This document shows positions 16,849 through 26,040 of a DNA stretch of 64,000 bases, one piece after another; position 1 is the first letter of the stretch, and every line of letters begins with the position of its first letter. The position numbers were made by a program, and so were the translations under genes. The notes under the pieces were generated by a model. It did not search any database. It worked only from the letters and a program-made list of their open reading frames with translations, and was not told the DNA's origin. Source of the stretch: Roseobacter sp. MED193 (GTDB lineage Bacteria; Pseudomonadota; Alphaproteobacteria; Rhodobacterales; Rhodobacteraceae); the NCBI RefSeq assembly GCF_000152965.1, contig NZ_AANB01000012.1, positions 62,001-126,000 on the forward strand. Reading direction: 5' to 3'.

Positions 16849-18004
16849 GAGTCAGGTCCCGTACATGATTCATGACAACGGGTTGCCAGCGATAACTAAG
16901 CGGCGTTAAGCCCGAGGCTCCACCCCAACGGGTAAGTGCACCGTCGTTGCGAAAACGGGACTTTAGGCCTTTCAACCGCTTCTCTCGGTCGCGAACAAGG
17001 CTTCGCGCAGAAAAATCCTTGGCCACATCGCCTTTTGAGTTTGCGACCGCGAGGCGCCAGTCTTCAACAAATCGTTTAGTTTTTGGTTTGACGGAATGGA
17101 TGGTGCGTTGGGATTGGTCCCAAAGGTCATTCATATCCCAGGCTTCAAATGTCTCAAGCGGTGTGTCTGATGCCCATTTACTCAGACGAGATGTGTAGTC
17201 TTCGATCCGTTCATGCCAGACAGACTCTTCGGTTGCTTGCATTTGTGCTGCCCGTTCGGACAACATAAGATTATAAAGCAGCGACGCGCCATGCATGAGG
17301 CTGGAAAAACGTTCGGCATGGTCAACGAGCACTTTGATGTCGTTAGGCCACTCGCTACTTTGTGGGTGCTCCCAGATCATGTTACATTCAGCCGCATCGT
17401 TCTGCCGTGATAGCCACGTCAGCAGGCTATCAGGCGCTTGTTGTGCCAACCGATCCCGGATGAAATCAGCCTCTTCTGGACGCAGGGTGAAATCAATTTT
17501 GCTGCCGTTCTCTAAAAATCCAATTGGCGCGTCTGGAATGCCTGCGGCCCAAAGTGCATCTGCCTCACCCGGGGCTAGTTCAAGGCAAGCCGTTCGGCTG
17601 CCCTGAAAGCGGCGAATACCAAATGTCAGCATACCTGCCCAATAGACGTCGCTGGGCAGTCGTTTAAGGGTATCTCTCGCTTCGCTGCCGATAACGTTGA
17701 TGGTTTCGCCCCCGCGTACCAATGCGTCAATCAACCGTATTTCATAGGCGCGTGCTTTGTCCTGCCGCGCGCTACTTGTTCCTACCGTTGCGCCTGCCAT
17801 ACGGTAGATCCAAGGAACGAATAGCATGTAGCGTAACCGTGTTTGAATTGTACTTGTTCCTGGAAATAGGAGGTCTGACAGTGCGTCCCTGACTGATCCG
17901 AGCCCAAGCTCATCTCGGCTGTCTTTTTGATCAAACAGATCCATAATACGCCGCGTGCGGTCGCGGTCTGCCTGATCGAAGTCGACCCATGCGAAAAAAG
18001 ACAT
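16838..18004 (-). CDS. DUF6361 family protein
   Basis: The beginning MSFFAWVDFDQADRDRTRRI and the following TRLRYMLFVPWIYRMA match my memory of DUF6361. This family of unknown function is found beside PLD and helicase genes. The protein is 388 residues and rich in Trp and Arg, with no catalytic motif I can identify. The start overlaps the stop of the AddA-like gene by an ATGA junction, and the 3' end overlaps the PLD gene. It probably acts as a structural or sensing subunit of the helicase-nuclease system; that is inference. Confidence 0.75.
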   Translation of the reverse strand: MSFFAWVDFDQADRDRTRRIMDLFDQKDSRDELGLGSVRDALSDLLFPGTSTIQTRLRYMLFVPWIYRMAGATVGTSSARQDKARAYEIRLIDALVRGGETINVIGSEARDTLKRLPSDVYWAGMLTFGIRRFQGSRTACLELAPGEADALWAAGIPDAPIGFLENGSKIDFTLRPEEADFIRDRLAQQAPDSLLTWLSRQNDAAECNMIWEHPQSSEWPNDIKVLVDHAERFSSLMHGASLLYNLMLSERAAQMQATEESVWHERIEDYTSRLSKWASDTPLETFEAWDMNDLWDQSQRTIHSVKPKTKRFVEDWRLAVANSKGDVAKDFSARSLVRDREKRLKGLKSRFRNDGALTRWGGASGLTPLSYRWQPVVMNHVRDLTRDK

Positions 18005-21000
18005 CAGATAAATTCCATTGTATCAACCGAACACAATGACAATCTGCCTTCGTCGATCCAGTTTATTGCTAGGCCCCGAACAGGCTTATCTCGTCGCGTG
18101 AGCGCCATGAGTTGCGCATAGCTCTTAAGCTGCGGAAGGTAGGCGTGAAACCTTGCCTCAGGATCAGGGCAGGGGCCTGATTTATGGTCTAGAATGAGGA
18201 AGCCATCGGGGCCCTCTGCAAGGCAATCGATGATCGCGTTGGTTTGTGAGCCGTCCGGCCTGATATCTTGTACGGGCAGTTCAAAGTGGAGCTGATCATA
18301 ACCTTCTGCGGCAAGTCTATTTCGCAATATTTTGGCCTGCGTGGCGATCTCATCTATGACTTTTGGCGCAAGACCTGTCGCTGCAATGAGTCGCTCCGAA
18401 AGGTTGGGCTGATTGGTCAAGACGCGGAATGCCAAGTGCAGGATGGTGCCGCGATCCGCCGCCGATGCAAATACCGCATCTGACGTATCAATCGCTGCTC
18501 CAAGTTTCACGGTGTCAATTACTGCTGGCGCTTGAGAGGCGATGGGCTCCTGCGTCGAGGGGCTTTGTCGCCAAGGCGTGTGCGGCGCGTCGACATTCTG
18601 GCGCGATGTGCCGAATCGAGGATAGCCTAGTGAGGCACTTGTCGGCTCAACTTCGGGCACGTCCGATGCGCCATCAGTGACATTTGCCACAAATTGTTCT
18701 CCGCAAACCTCCAAGAAGCCGGCGCCGGATTGAAGGCCACCGCGATCCCTAAGCAGATCAACCATTCGCTCAGCGCTGTCTCTCGCTTTAGTTTTCTCTC
18801 GTGGCAGTGCCAAAATCAACCGGTCGCGTGCGCGCGTTAGAGCGACATAGAGTTCTCGCGCAGCCTCTTGTTCGTCTTGTTCTTGATGTGCCTCCGCAAA
18901 AACAGCCTGTGTTTCGGGCGCATCAAATTTTGGCAGATATCCAAGGTTGGCATGGCTCAATACATTGCCCAAGTCTTTAAAGCCGTCAAATTCGGCGCTG
19001 AGTGTTCCTGGCCGCTCGGCAAATGCTCGATCCAGACCAGCGATAATTGTAATTGGCCATTCCCGCCCTTTCGCGGAGTGCCAAGTTGAAATCTCAATAC
19101 CGGAAGAGGACCAACCATCGGGGTCGGGATGCTTGTCCCATGCCTTATCTGTCTGCGCGTTAATCCAGCCAAGGAAGATTTGCATTCCATAACCATGAAA
19201 ACCCGCAGCGCTGCGCAGGTCTGTGGCAAGGCTGTCAAAGGTTTGCGCTTCGGCTTCCAGCCGTGCCAAGTCGGCAAGCGCTTGAGCGGGGCCGTCGATG
19301 CCCGCCGCCCATTCACGCAAGTTCGTGGACCGAAGCATCTCAGCAACCGTGTCGACCACAGGGCGTTGTTGCTCAGCTTCATGCAGTGCTGCGAGTGGTA
19401 CGAGCGCTGTATGGGTGTCCAGAACGCGGTCGACTGCGTTGCGCAGGGCGTCCTCAATGGGCATGCGCGGCGGACCTAGCGTCAACCAAGTCAGAGCAGC
19501 CAATCGGTCGCTTGGATCCGCAATGTAAGCCAAAGCAGCCCGCGCGACCCGCATTGCGAGCGACCCAAGCCAGCCTGACTGCTGTAAGCGCACGGGGTGA
19601 CCATGGGCCTCAATAGCTGCCGCGACTGCTTCGCATTTTGATCCAGTGTAGCAAAGTACCGCAATATCCGAGGCTTTTGCGGGACGCATGGCCTTGGTGA
19701 CCTTGTCGAATACGTGAGTATTGCCTGCTAATATTCGCGCGATACGATCGGCGACGCAGCCAGCCGTAGAATCGCTTCTACCTCCGGGTAGGTTGATGAC
19801 TTCGAGTGCTGGCTCCCCCGTTTCTTCACGAACAGGGGTCAGTGCATTGTATCCTTGTGGAAACAAGACGGGACCTAGGGCATTCACAAACCCCATTATG
19901 CGAGGATCGGACCGCCAGTTACGGTCAAGTGGCGTGACAGCTGAAGCATGGAAATCTTGTAGGGCTTGGCTCAACCGCGCGTCAGCACCCTGAAATCCCA
20001 TGATCGATTGCTTCGTGTCACCAACGATCAATGCACGTTTGGCACCCTGCGCCAACTGCCAAAGTAGCGCGAATTGCACGGGGTTTGTGTCCTGGAATTC
20101 GTCAATGACAACGCAGTCAATCTCCCCCAACACAGCCGCAAGGATGTCTGGTTGGGTGCGGAGCAACGTTTCGGTTTCGACGATCATGTCGGCGTAGTCG
20201 ATCAGGCCAGCTTTGCGTTTTGCGGCTTGATAGGCCTCTAAAACTTCCTGTGCTCCGATAACGAGTGCGTTCACTTTGGCGCAAGCGTCTGCCAAAGGCC
20301 TAGGGTGGCGCAATAACTCATCGGCACTGACCGTGACCGCCTCGGCTAGTTCATCATATCCTTCGGGTGTGGGAGACCCCCGCATAGATTTGCGCAATCC
20401 ACGGAGTTTCTGCCAAAGTGCCCAGTCTGTCTCAAGCGTTTCATTTTGGGCAGCTTTACGCAGATTTTGATGGTCGCTAATGAAAGCTTTTTTGGCCGTC
20501 GCGTTGCATTCAAGTATTGTTCCGAGAGACTCCGGAAACATATCTAACAAGGCAACAACGGTTCTACGTAGCGCTGCGCTTAAGGCCGCGCCATCTGGGG
20601 CGCAGGGCCCGTAACCTTTCTTCAAAGCCGCTATTGCGGGAGCCAGAATTTCTGGGTCAGATCCTCGATCACCCAAACCTCGGATGAGGTCGACTGTTCT
20701 CAGAACATCACTTCGAAATGCGTCTTCTGCGCTTGCCCCTGTTAAAAAGTTCCAGCGGTAGCCAAAGCGCGCGAGGTTCTCCATTAGCGGGCGCAGGCCT
20801 ACGCATTTTGCCAATTCCATTCGGATCAGCAGGTCGCGCTCGGGTTCGCTCAGCAACCGGTTCCTTGGAGACCTACCTGCAGCAAATGCGTGTTCCGTGA
20901 GCAACCGCTGGCCAAGAGCATGAATGGTGCCAACATAGGCGTGGTCAATTTCCAATGCGTCGGAAATACGGTCGCGCTTCATTAACTCTGCCTGCACACG

Positions 21001-21156
21001 ACCCCGCAACTCAGAAGCCGCGGCCTCTGTGAAAGTCACCGCGAGAATGCGCCCTGGTGCTACGCTGCCGTCTTGAACCCAATCGGCGAGGGTCTTCTGG
21101 ATGTGATAGGTCTTGCCAGCTCCGGCACCTGCGGGAACAATTGAAAGTTGGGTCAT
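18004..21156 (-). CDS. UvrD/AddA-like helicase-nuclease
   Basis: The 1050-residue protein has SF1A motifs: Walker A PAGAGAGKT (8-16), TFTEAAASEL (41-50), DEFQDTNP (352-359), GDTKQSIMGFQGAD, NWRSD, TWHSAKGREWP and VALTRARDRL. A C-terminal RecB-type PD-(D/E)XK nuclease follows (IIDCLAEGPDGFLILDHKSG, then the YLPQLKSYAQLM helix). This is the AddA architecture: a 3'-5' helicase with a fused nuclease that processes DNA ends. It overlaps its AddB-like partner by an ATGA junction. Chromosomal AddA is normally next to AddB alone; here the pair lies inside a defence operon, so a specialised role is likely. Confidence 0.88.
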   Translation of the reverse strand: MTQLSIVPAGAGAGKTYHIQKTLADWVQDGSVAPGRILAVTFTEAAASELRGRVQAELMKRDRISDALEIDHAYVGTIHALGQRLLTEHAFAAGRSPRNRLLSEPERDLLIRMELAKCVGLRPLMENLARFGYRWNFLTGASAEDAFRSDVLRTVDLIRGLGDRGSDPEILAPAIAALKKGYGPCAPDGAALSAALRRTVVALLDMFPESLGTILECNATAKKAFISDHQNLRKAAQNETLETDWALWQKLRGLRKSMRGSPTPEGYDELAEAVTVSADELLRHPRPLADACAKVNALVIGAQEVLEAYQAAKRKAGLIDYADMIVETETLLRTQPDILAAVLGEIDCVVIDEFQDTNPVQFALLWQLAQGAKRALIVGDTKQSIMGFQGADARLSQALQDFHASAVTPLDRNWRSDPRIMGFVNALGPVLFPQGYNALTPVREETGEPALEVINLPGGRSDSTAGCVADRIARILAGNTHVFDKVTKAMRPAKASDIAVLCYTGSKCEAVAAAIEAHGHPVRLQQSGWLGSLAMRVARAALAYIADPSDRLAALTWLTLGPPRMPIEDALRNAVDRVLDTHTALVPLAALHEAEQQRPVVDTVAEMLRSTNLREWAAGIDGPAQALADLARLEAEAQTFDSLATDLRSAAGFHGYGMQIFLGWINAQTDKAWDKHPDPDGWSSSGIEISTWHSAKGREWPITIIAGLDRAFAERPGTLSAEFDGFKDLGNVLSHANLGYLPKFDAPETQAVFAEAHQEQDEQEAARELYVALTRARDRLILALPREKTKARDSAERMVDLLRDRGGLQSGAGFLEVCGEQFVANVTDGASDVPEVEPTSASLGYPRFGTSRQNVDAPHTPWRQSPSTQEPIASQAPAVIDTVKLGAAIDTSDAVFASAADRGTILHLAFRVLTNQPNLSERLIAATGLAPKVIDEIATQAKILRNRLAAEGYDQLHFELPVQDIRPDGSQTNAIIDCLAEGPDGFLILDHKSGPCPDPEARFHAYLPQLKSYAQLMALTRRDKPVRGLAINWIDEGRLSLCSVDTMEFI

Positions 21157-23747
21157 TACTGGTCCCCCTCGTCATTGGACGTAAGGAAAGCAGACACAAA
21201 CGCATTGTCTTCGAGGGCGTAGGCCGTAATTCCGCGATCTTTTTTCAGTGCTGCAGCATCGTCTTCGTGGTTGAGGCGGATTGTGCCGCCACCGACTTCA
21301 GCCACAACTTGCGCCAGATGGTCCATCGCTTGTTTGGAAGCGTCGATGGAGGCGTGTTCTACGCGGGGCAGACCTGCGCCGGCCGCATCGGACAGCACAG
21401 TGCCATCCAGCATCGTGTGATAGGCCGTCACAATATCGGCTCCTTGTGCGACGAGGTCGGTCAAGGCGGTCTGAATTGATGGCCGTTCAAGCATAGCCTG
21501 ATAAAGCGCAACTTGCAGATCCCACCCCTTAGCCATTCGATCCCGGCGGCCGCCTGAGCTGGAGCGTTTGTGATCTATAATCAAGATACGCCCATCAGGG
21601 AGCTTAAGCAGGCAATCTGCATTACCACGCAGCAAAAGCCCGCCATGGTCGCCTGCAAGACGGATCTCATTGTGCAGCACTTCAGCTTGAGTTTCATGAA
21701 GAAACACGACCCAGTTTGAGGTGACATTATATGCCTCGCGCAGAAGGCTTTGGCGCTCTGTATCCCACGCGTCATTAGACAGCCAAGCGGCATAGCGCCG
21801 GATTGCATCGTCCACCGCGGCTGGAACCGCATTCGCGATTATCGTTTGGTCTGGCATTTTAGTGCCTTCAGGAAAGACAACTTCCATCACGTGGTGAAGC
21901 AATGTGCCAAGTGCCATCACATCCAGTGTCTCTGGGGCCCAAGTGCGATCCTTTGCGCCAAGTTCGTCCAGCAGCCATGCCAATGGGCTTACGATGAGCG
22001 TCTCAAGCCGCGACGGTGATTGTGGAGCATGGCCTGTTTCATCGTCCTCACGTAAGCGCAGCAGATCCGAGCCAAGATGCAACAGCCCGATCGCAGGTAC
22101 GCTTGGCTTTCCACCAGACGCAATAGGCAAAGGAGCCTCCGCTGCGACGGGCCACAGACTTTGATCTTCAGCGTGAATGTCCCGGATGGCCTTTTCAGAA
22201 GACTCAAAGCCCATCATATGCGTGATAAGAGACAACCCAGTGGAAGATGCCAGCTTTTCGCCGCCGAGGGTGCAGGAAGGCACGAGAAAAGTTGCGGCTT
22301 CTGAAGCTGCGCAAAGTTGACGCCTGAAAAGCTCAACACCGCGCGCCATTTTTTGCTGGCGTCCGGCAAGGTAGAGTCCCGTTTTCTCTCGGATCAAGAC
22401 AATTTCGCTCTCAGTAAAGAACGGGTTACTGGCTGGTGGACGTGGCCATGTCCTGCCTGCAAGTCCAAGAACGATTAACTGTCGGACAGGTCGCCAAGGC
22501 AAGGCAGTCTCAGCAAACAGCGAAACGCCTTCGACGAACCGATTGTGACCCGAAGGCTCGCTAGGTCTAGGTAATGCGATACTGCGCAAGAGTGGCCAAT
22601 CGATCTGATCCACTACTGCGGTTCTTATTGCTTGCAGCTTTGGCCAAAGACCGGCTTCTGGTGCGGCTTTAGCGATAGCCGTGAGGCGGCCAAAAAGCTG
22701 TTCGGGCGTCGAGCAGGGACGCAAGGCGTCGAGCAATTCGCGCGCAGGCCCATCGAGCCCCGCTGCGGTTCTCGACCAACCGTAATCCATCTGCTCACGC
22801 GCCATGCGCAACCCGGTTTCTTTTGCCCAAGGCATAGTGGGGGAGATGTATAGGGAGGCAATCGCTGTGCGAGGGGCCGGACGCTCAAGTAATGCGAGTA
22901 GAAGTATCATCAGCTCGCCGACGGTGTCGCGCAACGCGGGCTCTATAGGCTTCCCCGAAAGAGGCAATCCGACACGGTCGAACGCCTCTTCTAAAGCGCG
23001 CTGATAGCTGGCATCATCAGGAACGAGGAGACCTACCTGAGCGGGTGACTCCACAATTCCCGCATCCAGAAGGCTTTGAACTCTAGCAGCAGCAAATTCT
23101 GCCTCCTCGCGAGGATCGCGTAAGCCGAAAATCTCAATCGTTTCGTCTGGGCTAACCTCGGACGCCGTTTTGCCAAGACCTGCTTGAATGGCTCCTAAGG
23201 CACCATTTGCAAAGGCGTCATGTGCGGCCGCCAAATTACGCCACGCCAACGCGGCCTCCAAAGGGGCGGTACCGTGATGCGCCTGCAAAGCTTCTGCCAG
23301 AGCAGTTTCGGCAGGATCTGCAAAGGGACATTGCACATAATCAAGTATTGGCAGAGCCTCGAGCGCATCACTGGCATTGCTGCGCAATACATGGGCCCAA
23401 GTGGAAAATGGTGCAGGAAGGCCATCAAGCTTATGCCAAAGATCAATAAGCGCAGTTAGGTGGGTGCGGGCGCGACCCTCGGGCAGGGTGCTTAAATTAA
23501 TCTCGTTTGGATCCAGAGTGCGTGTAGCTCGCATGACGGTGAGAAGCCCATCCTCGACTGCGGCTATCGTTTCCGCCGGGGCAGCACTGAAGCTTTCTGA
23601 CCAAGGGGCATTGTTCCCTGTAAGAAGATCTTGCAGTGCCAAGGGCTTACCCAATGGTGCAAGATATATCTCCTTTAGAAGATCATCTGTTAAGTGGCGG
23701 ACAGCATCTGTAACTGGAGAGGCGGTAAGCAATGGATCAATACGCAT
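21156..23747 (-). CDS. AddB-like PD-(D/E)XK nuclease
   Basis: The 863-residue protein resembles AddB/RexB-type partners. It has a helicase-like but degenerate middle (AAARVQSLLDAGI, VGLLVPDDASYQRALEEAFDRVGLPLSG) and a C-terminal RecB nuclease motif LRGNADCLL...ILIIDHKRS (about 710-727) followed by a WDLQVALYQAML helix. A complete Walker A is not evident. It starts 33 bp after the DUF6602 gene and is coupled to the AddA-like gene. GAGG precedes the ATG. AddB normally forms a heterodimer with AddA for duplex end resection. Confidence 0.83.
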   Translation of the reverse strand: MRIDPLLTASPVTDAVRHLTDDLLKEIYLAPLGKPLALQDLLTGNNAPWSESFSAAPAETIAAVEDGLLTVMRATRTLDPNEINLSTLPEGRARTHLTALIDLWHKLDGLPAPFSTWAHVLRSNASDALEALPILDYVQCPFADPAETALAEALQAHHGTAPLEAALAWRNLAAAHDAFANGALGAIQAGLGKTASEVSPDETIEIFGLRDPREEAEFAAARVQSLLDAGIVESPAQVGLLVPDDASYQRALEEAFDRVGLPLSGKPIEPALRDTVGELMILLLALLERPAPRTAIASLYISPTMPWAKETGLRMAREQMDYGWSRTAAGLDGPARELLDALRPCSTPEQLFGRLTAIAKAAPEAGLWPKLQAIRTAVVDQIDWPLLRSIALPRPSEPSGHNRFVEGVSLFAETALPWRPVRQLIVLGLAGRTWPRPPASNPFFTESEIVLIREKTGLYLAGRQQKMARGVELFRRQLCAASEAATFLVPSCTLGGEKLASSTGLSLITHMMGFESSEKAIRDIHAEDQSLWPVAAEAPLPIASGGKPSVPAIGLLHLGSDLLRLREDDETGHAPQSPSRLETLIVSPLAWLLDELGAKDRTWAPETLDVMALGTLLHHVMEVVFPEGTKMPDQTIIANAVPAAVDDAIRRYAAWLSNDAWDTERQSLLREAYNVTSNWVVFLHETQAEVLHNEIRLAGDHGGLLLRGNADCLLKLPDGRILIIDHKRSSSGGRRDRMAKGWDLQVALYQAMLERPSIQTALTDLVAQGADIVTAYHTMLDGTVLSDAAGAGLPRVEHASIDASKQAMDHLAQVVAEVGGGTIRLNHEDDAAALKKDRGITAYALEDNAFVSAFLTSNDEGDQ

Positions 23748-23780
23748 AATGGGCCTCTACTAATTACGATGTTTTAATTA

Positions 23781-24506
23781 TCAAACGTTCAACCATCTAG
23801 CGTACGCTTTTATGTCGATCATAGGGACAGTCCCTGAAAACTGTAGTTCTGAAATCAGGTGAAAAAGGAAACCAGTTGCAGGTTTTGCTCCTGGGTGAAT
23901 TTCATAGTCTTGGCTCTTGCGGTCTAATCCAAAGTAACCGTGGCTGGCTATGCAACCGAGATCAAGATGCCCAATTGCTGTCGGATCGCCTAGGTTCTTG
24001 ACCATTGAACCGCCTAATGGAGGGCTCCATTCAGACTCGAGCGATAACATTCCTCCGAGAATGTGTATCGGCGGCTTTGCAGAATACTCCCCGCCTGCAT
24101 GAGGTATCGGTAGACTCGTACGTTTCAGCTGACGCACGGTGCTAATTTTGTCTTTCGCATACTTTAGCAGGCCAGCATCCATTGTTTGCTTGGCTTCAAA
24201 AACTGCGTAAACACTTTCGGCGGGCACTATCTTTGCGGCTTTAAAATTGAAGATAAATGGTGAGTACTGTCGGTCAAACACGACAACATCCATCTGATCG
24301 CTGAAATTACCCTCGCTGTCGACCACATGCGCGGATTCAACTTGATATCGTTTTGGTAGATACGTTTGCAGCAGTTCCAACCATACTTGTTCGCTCGCGT
24401 CACCTTTTGTGCCGGGATGCGCCAATGCTTTTCGTGCGGTATGAAGCTCATTCTGAATACCGTTATGAAGCGAAGACATCATCTCCGGCAAATTCCACTC
24501 AGCCAT
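23781..24506 (-). CDS. DUF6602 nuclease-like protein, probable CBASS effector
   Basis: The protein of about 241 residues (start MAEWNLPEMM, chosen because AAGGG lies 7 bases upstream; an in-frame ATG at 24548 exists) belongs to what I recall as DUF6602. It has a PD-(D/E)XK signature: D73 in SDQMDVVVFD and E104-A-K106 in YAVFEAKQTM, with the LPKRYQVESAHVVD segment before them. In type III CBASS operons the gene after TRIP13 is commonly the nuclease effector (for example NucC). This protein holds that place, so it is the best candidate for a second-messenger-activated DNase. Direct evidence for activation is absent. Confidence 0.72.
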   Translation of the reverse strand: MAEWNLPEMMSSLHNGIQNELHTARKALAHPGTKGDASEQVWLELLQTYLPKRYQVESAHVVDSEGNFSDQMDVVVFDRQYSPFIFNFKAAKIVPAESVYAVFEAKQTMDAGLLKYAKDKISTVRQLKRTSLPIPHAGGEYSAKPPIHILGGMLSLESEWSPPLGGSMVKNLGDPTAIGHLDLGCIASHGYFGLDRKSQDYEIHPGAKPATGFLFHLISELQFSGTVPMIDIKAYARWLNV

Positions 24507-24577
24507 GACTTGACCCTTCGCGGCAAATGGGTGCCGATATGCACCCAACCAACATAATCAAACCAGCGATTGCCATG

Positions 24578-25516
24578 TCAGGACACTCCATCTTGAAACG
24601 GTGGCGTCGGGATTGTTTGACGCGCTATTTTTAGCGCGCGAGAAGCAGTTACTTTGGACGACGGATATGCATCCAAAATAATGGACGGGATCAAGCGCTG
24701 TGTGAGATCAGAAAACGCGAACCCATGGTTCCGTTCATTGGTTTCGCCAGTCGCATCAACCAATGCCTCGATTTCGACAGCAGTTAAGCCAAATGGCGTT
24801 AAAGCGCTCGACAAAACAAGGTTACGTTGTTCTAATTCAGGCCGTCCAAAAACCAAGATTTCAGCAGCTCTCCGTTTGACAGCTGGGTCAAGCGCTGAGA
24901 GCCTGTTGGTGCACATAATTACAGCCGCTGGAAGTGATCCATTTGCCAATCGATCAATGCCTCTAATAAATGCGTTCACGCCTGCCTTATCTTCGTGATG
25001 CATCTGAGATGACTCACGGGACTGAGCCAAGGCATCTGCCTCATCAATCAGAAGTATGACGCCCCCTCGAGCTTTTCCTTGGCTACTCACCAATTTCGAA
25101 GCTTCTTGTACCGCGTGATCAAATGCCGCTGTGACCATCTGGGTCATCTCTCCAACGCGACCCTGCCCACGTGTCGAAAGACTCATAGGTAACAAAGTAA
25201 TCTCGATGTCTTCCTGGCGCGCTACCATGTCCCCAATGGTCTCTGCCAACTCCGTTTTGCCAGACCCGACATCCCCTGACAGGACGACCAGCGGTGGACG
25301 CCGAAGGATGTCAGAAACAAAATCTTCTGCACCGGGATGAAAGCGAGACGCCCATGCCACCAGTCCCGCAGAATTGATTAACGTTCCCAACATTTTTGAA
25401 AGCCGTAGCTTTTGATCGTCAAGCCCGACAAGACGGGACAATCGCTCTTGCGCTTCCGGATCTGGGAGCAGCATGGTGCGCTCGAAAAGCGCTATGTTCT
25501 GACCTTGAGCGTTCAT
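24578..25516 (-). CDS. cap6: TRIP13/Pch2-like AAA+ ATPase of CBASS (Cap6)
   Basis: The 312-residue AAA+ protein has Walker A GDVGSGKT (81-88), Walker B VILLIDEADAL (D158, E159), a sensor-1-like CTNR and a closing arginine-rich AAA region. Length and motifs fit bacterial TRIP13 homologues, which unfold the HORMA protein and switch off the CD-NTase. The start overlaps the HORMA stop by an ATGA junction. The order CD-NTase, HORMA, TRIP13, effector is the known type III CBASS arrangement. Confidence 0.87.
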   Translation of the reverse strand: MNAQGQNIALFERTMLLPDPEAQERLSRLVGLDDQKLRLSKMLGTLINSAGLVAWASRFHPGAEDFVSDILRRPPLVVLSGDVGSGKTELAETIGDMVARQEDIEITLLPMSLSTRGQGRVGEMTQMVTAAFDHAVQEASKLVSSQGKARGGVILLIDEADALAQSRESSQMHHEDKAGVNAFIRGIDRLANGSLPAAVIMCTNRLSALDPAVKRRAAEILVFGRPELEQRNLVLSSALTPFGLTAVEIEALVDATGETNERNHGFAFSDLTQRLIPSIILDAYPSSKVTASRALKIARQTIPTPPFQDGVS

Positions 25517-26031
25517 GTCCAGCTCCTCACTGATGATCTGTTAAGGGCACGTCCACCTGCGCTGTAAGAGCGATCTTGCTCCAAGTATCCGCTTACGCCA
25601 GGGACGTCGCCGTAGCCTCTTGTGATCGGAAGCCCTCGTTTGAAGTCTGTTTTTTGGTTTTCTGTCAATTGAGACCAAGCAGACGAATATGTGAGAAAGC
25701 TTGTAAAAGATGCGCCCGATACATTCGCACGAGGACGAATCTTGCCGGGGTCGTCATCAACACCGTTCCAACCATTCAAATCCAGTGCGGTGTATGTCAC
25801 TGTCGGCTCAATCCAATTACCATTTCGCTGGAACCCATATGTTACTTCCCGCAAATAGCCTGCTTTCAACAAAGCCGTCAGCTCGCCCTCGTAGTCATCA
25901 ATCTCACGATCACTCGGGTCGTTATAGAAGCGCTGGATGCGTTTAAGATCGGTCGCCATTTTTGACGCCATGTGCCGAGCGTGCGTTATCGTAAACGTTT
26001 GGCTCTCAGTGTGTGTAAAACTCATGGTCAT
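25513..26031 (-). CDS. cap7: Bacterial HORMA-domain protein of CBASS (Cap7)
   Basis: The 172-residue protein lies between a CD-NTase and a TRIP13 homologue, the signature position for Cap7. Its N-terminus (TFTITHARHMASKMATDLKRIQRFYND) fits the first helix of bacterial HORMA family 1. The Gly/Ser/Arg-rich tail (VSGYLEQDRSYSAGGRALN) could be the mobile safety-belt or closure segment. Cap7 proteins sense a peptide cue and activate the CD-NTase. It starts 9 bp after the CD-NTase stop. Identification relies on context plus N-terminal resemblance. Confidence 0.82.
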   Translation of the reverse strand: MTMSFTHTESQTFTITHARHMASKMATDLKRIQRFYNDPSDREIDDYEGELTALLKAGYLREVTYGFQRNGNWIEPTVTYTALDLNGWNGVDDDPGKIRPRANVSGASFTSFLTYSSAWSQLTENQKTDFKRGLPITRGYGDVPGVSGYLEQDRSYSAGGRALNRSSVRSWT

Positions 26032-26040
26032 ATCTGATAC

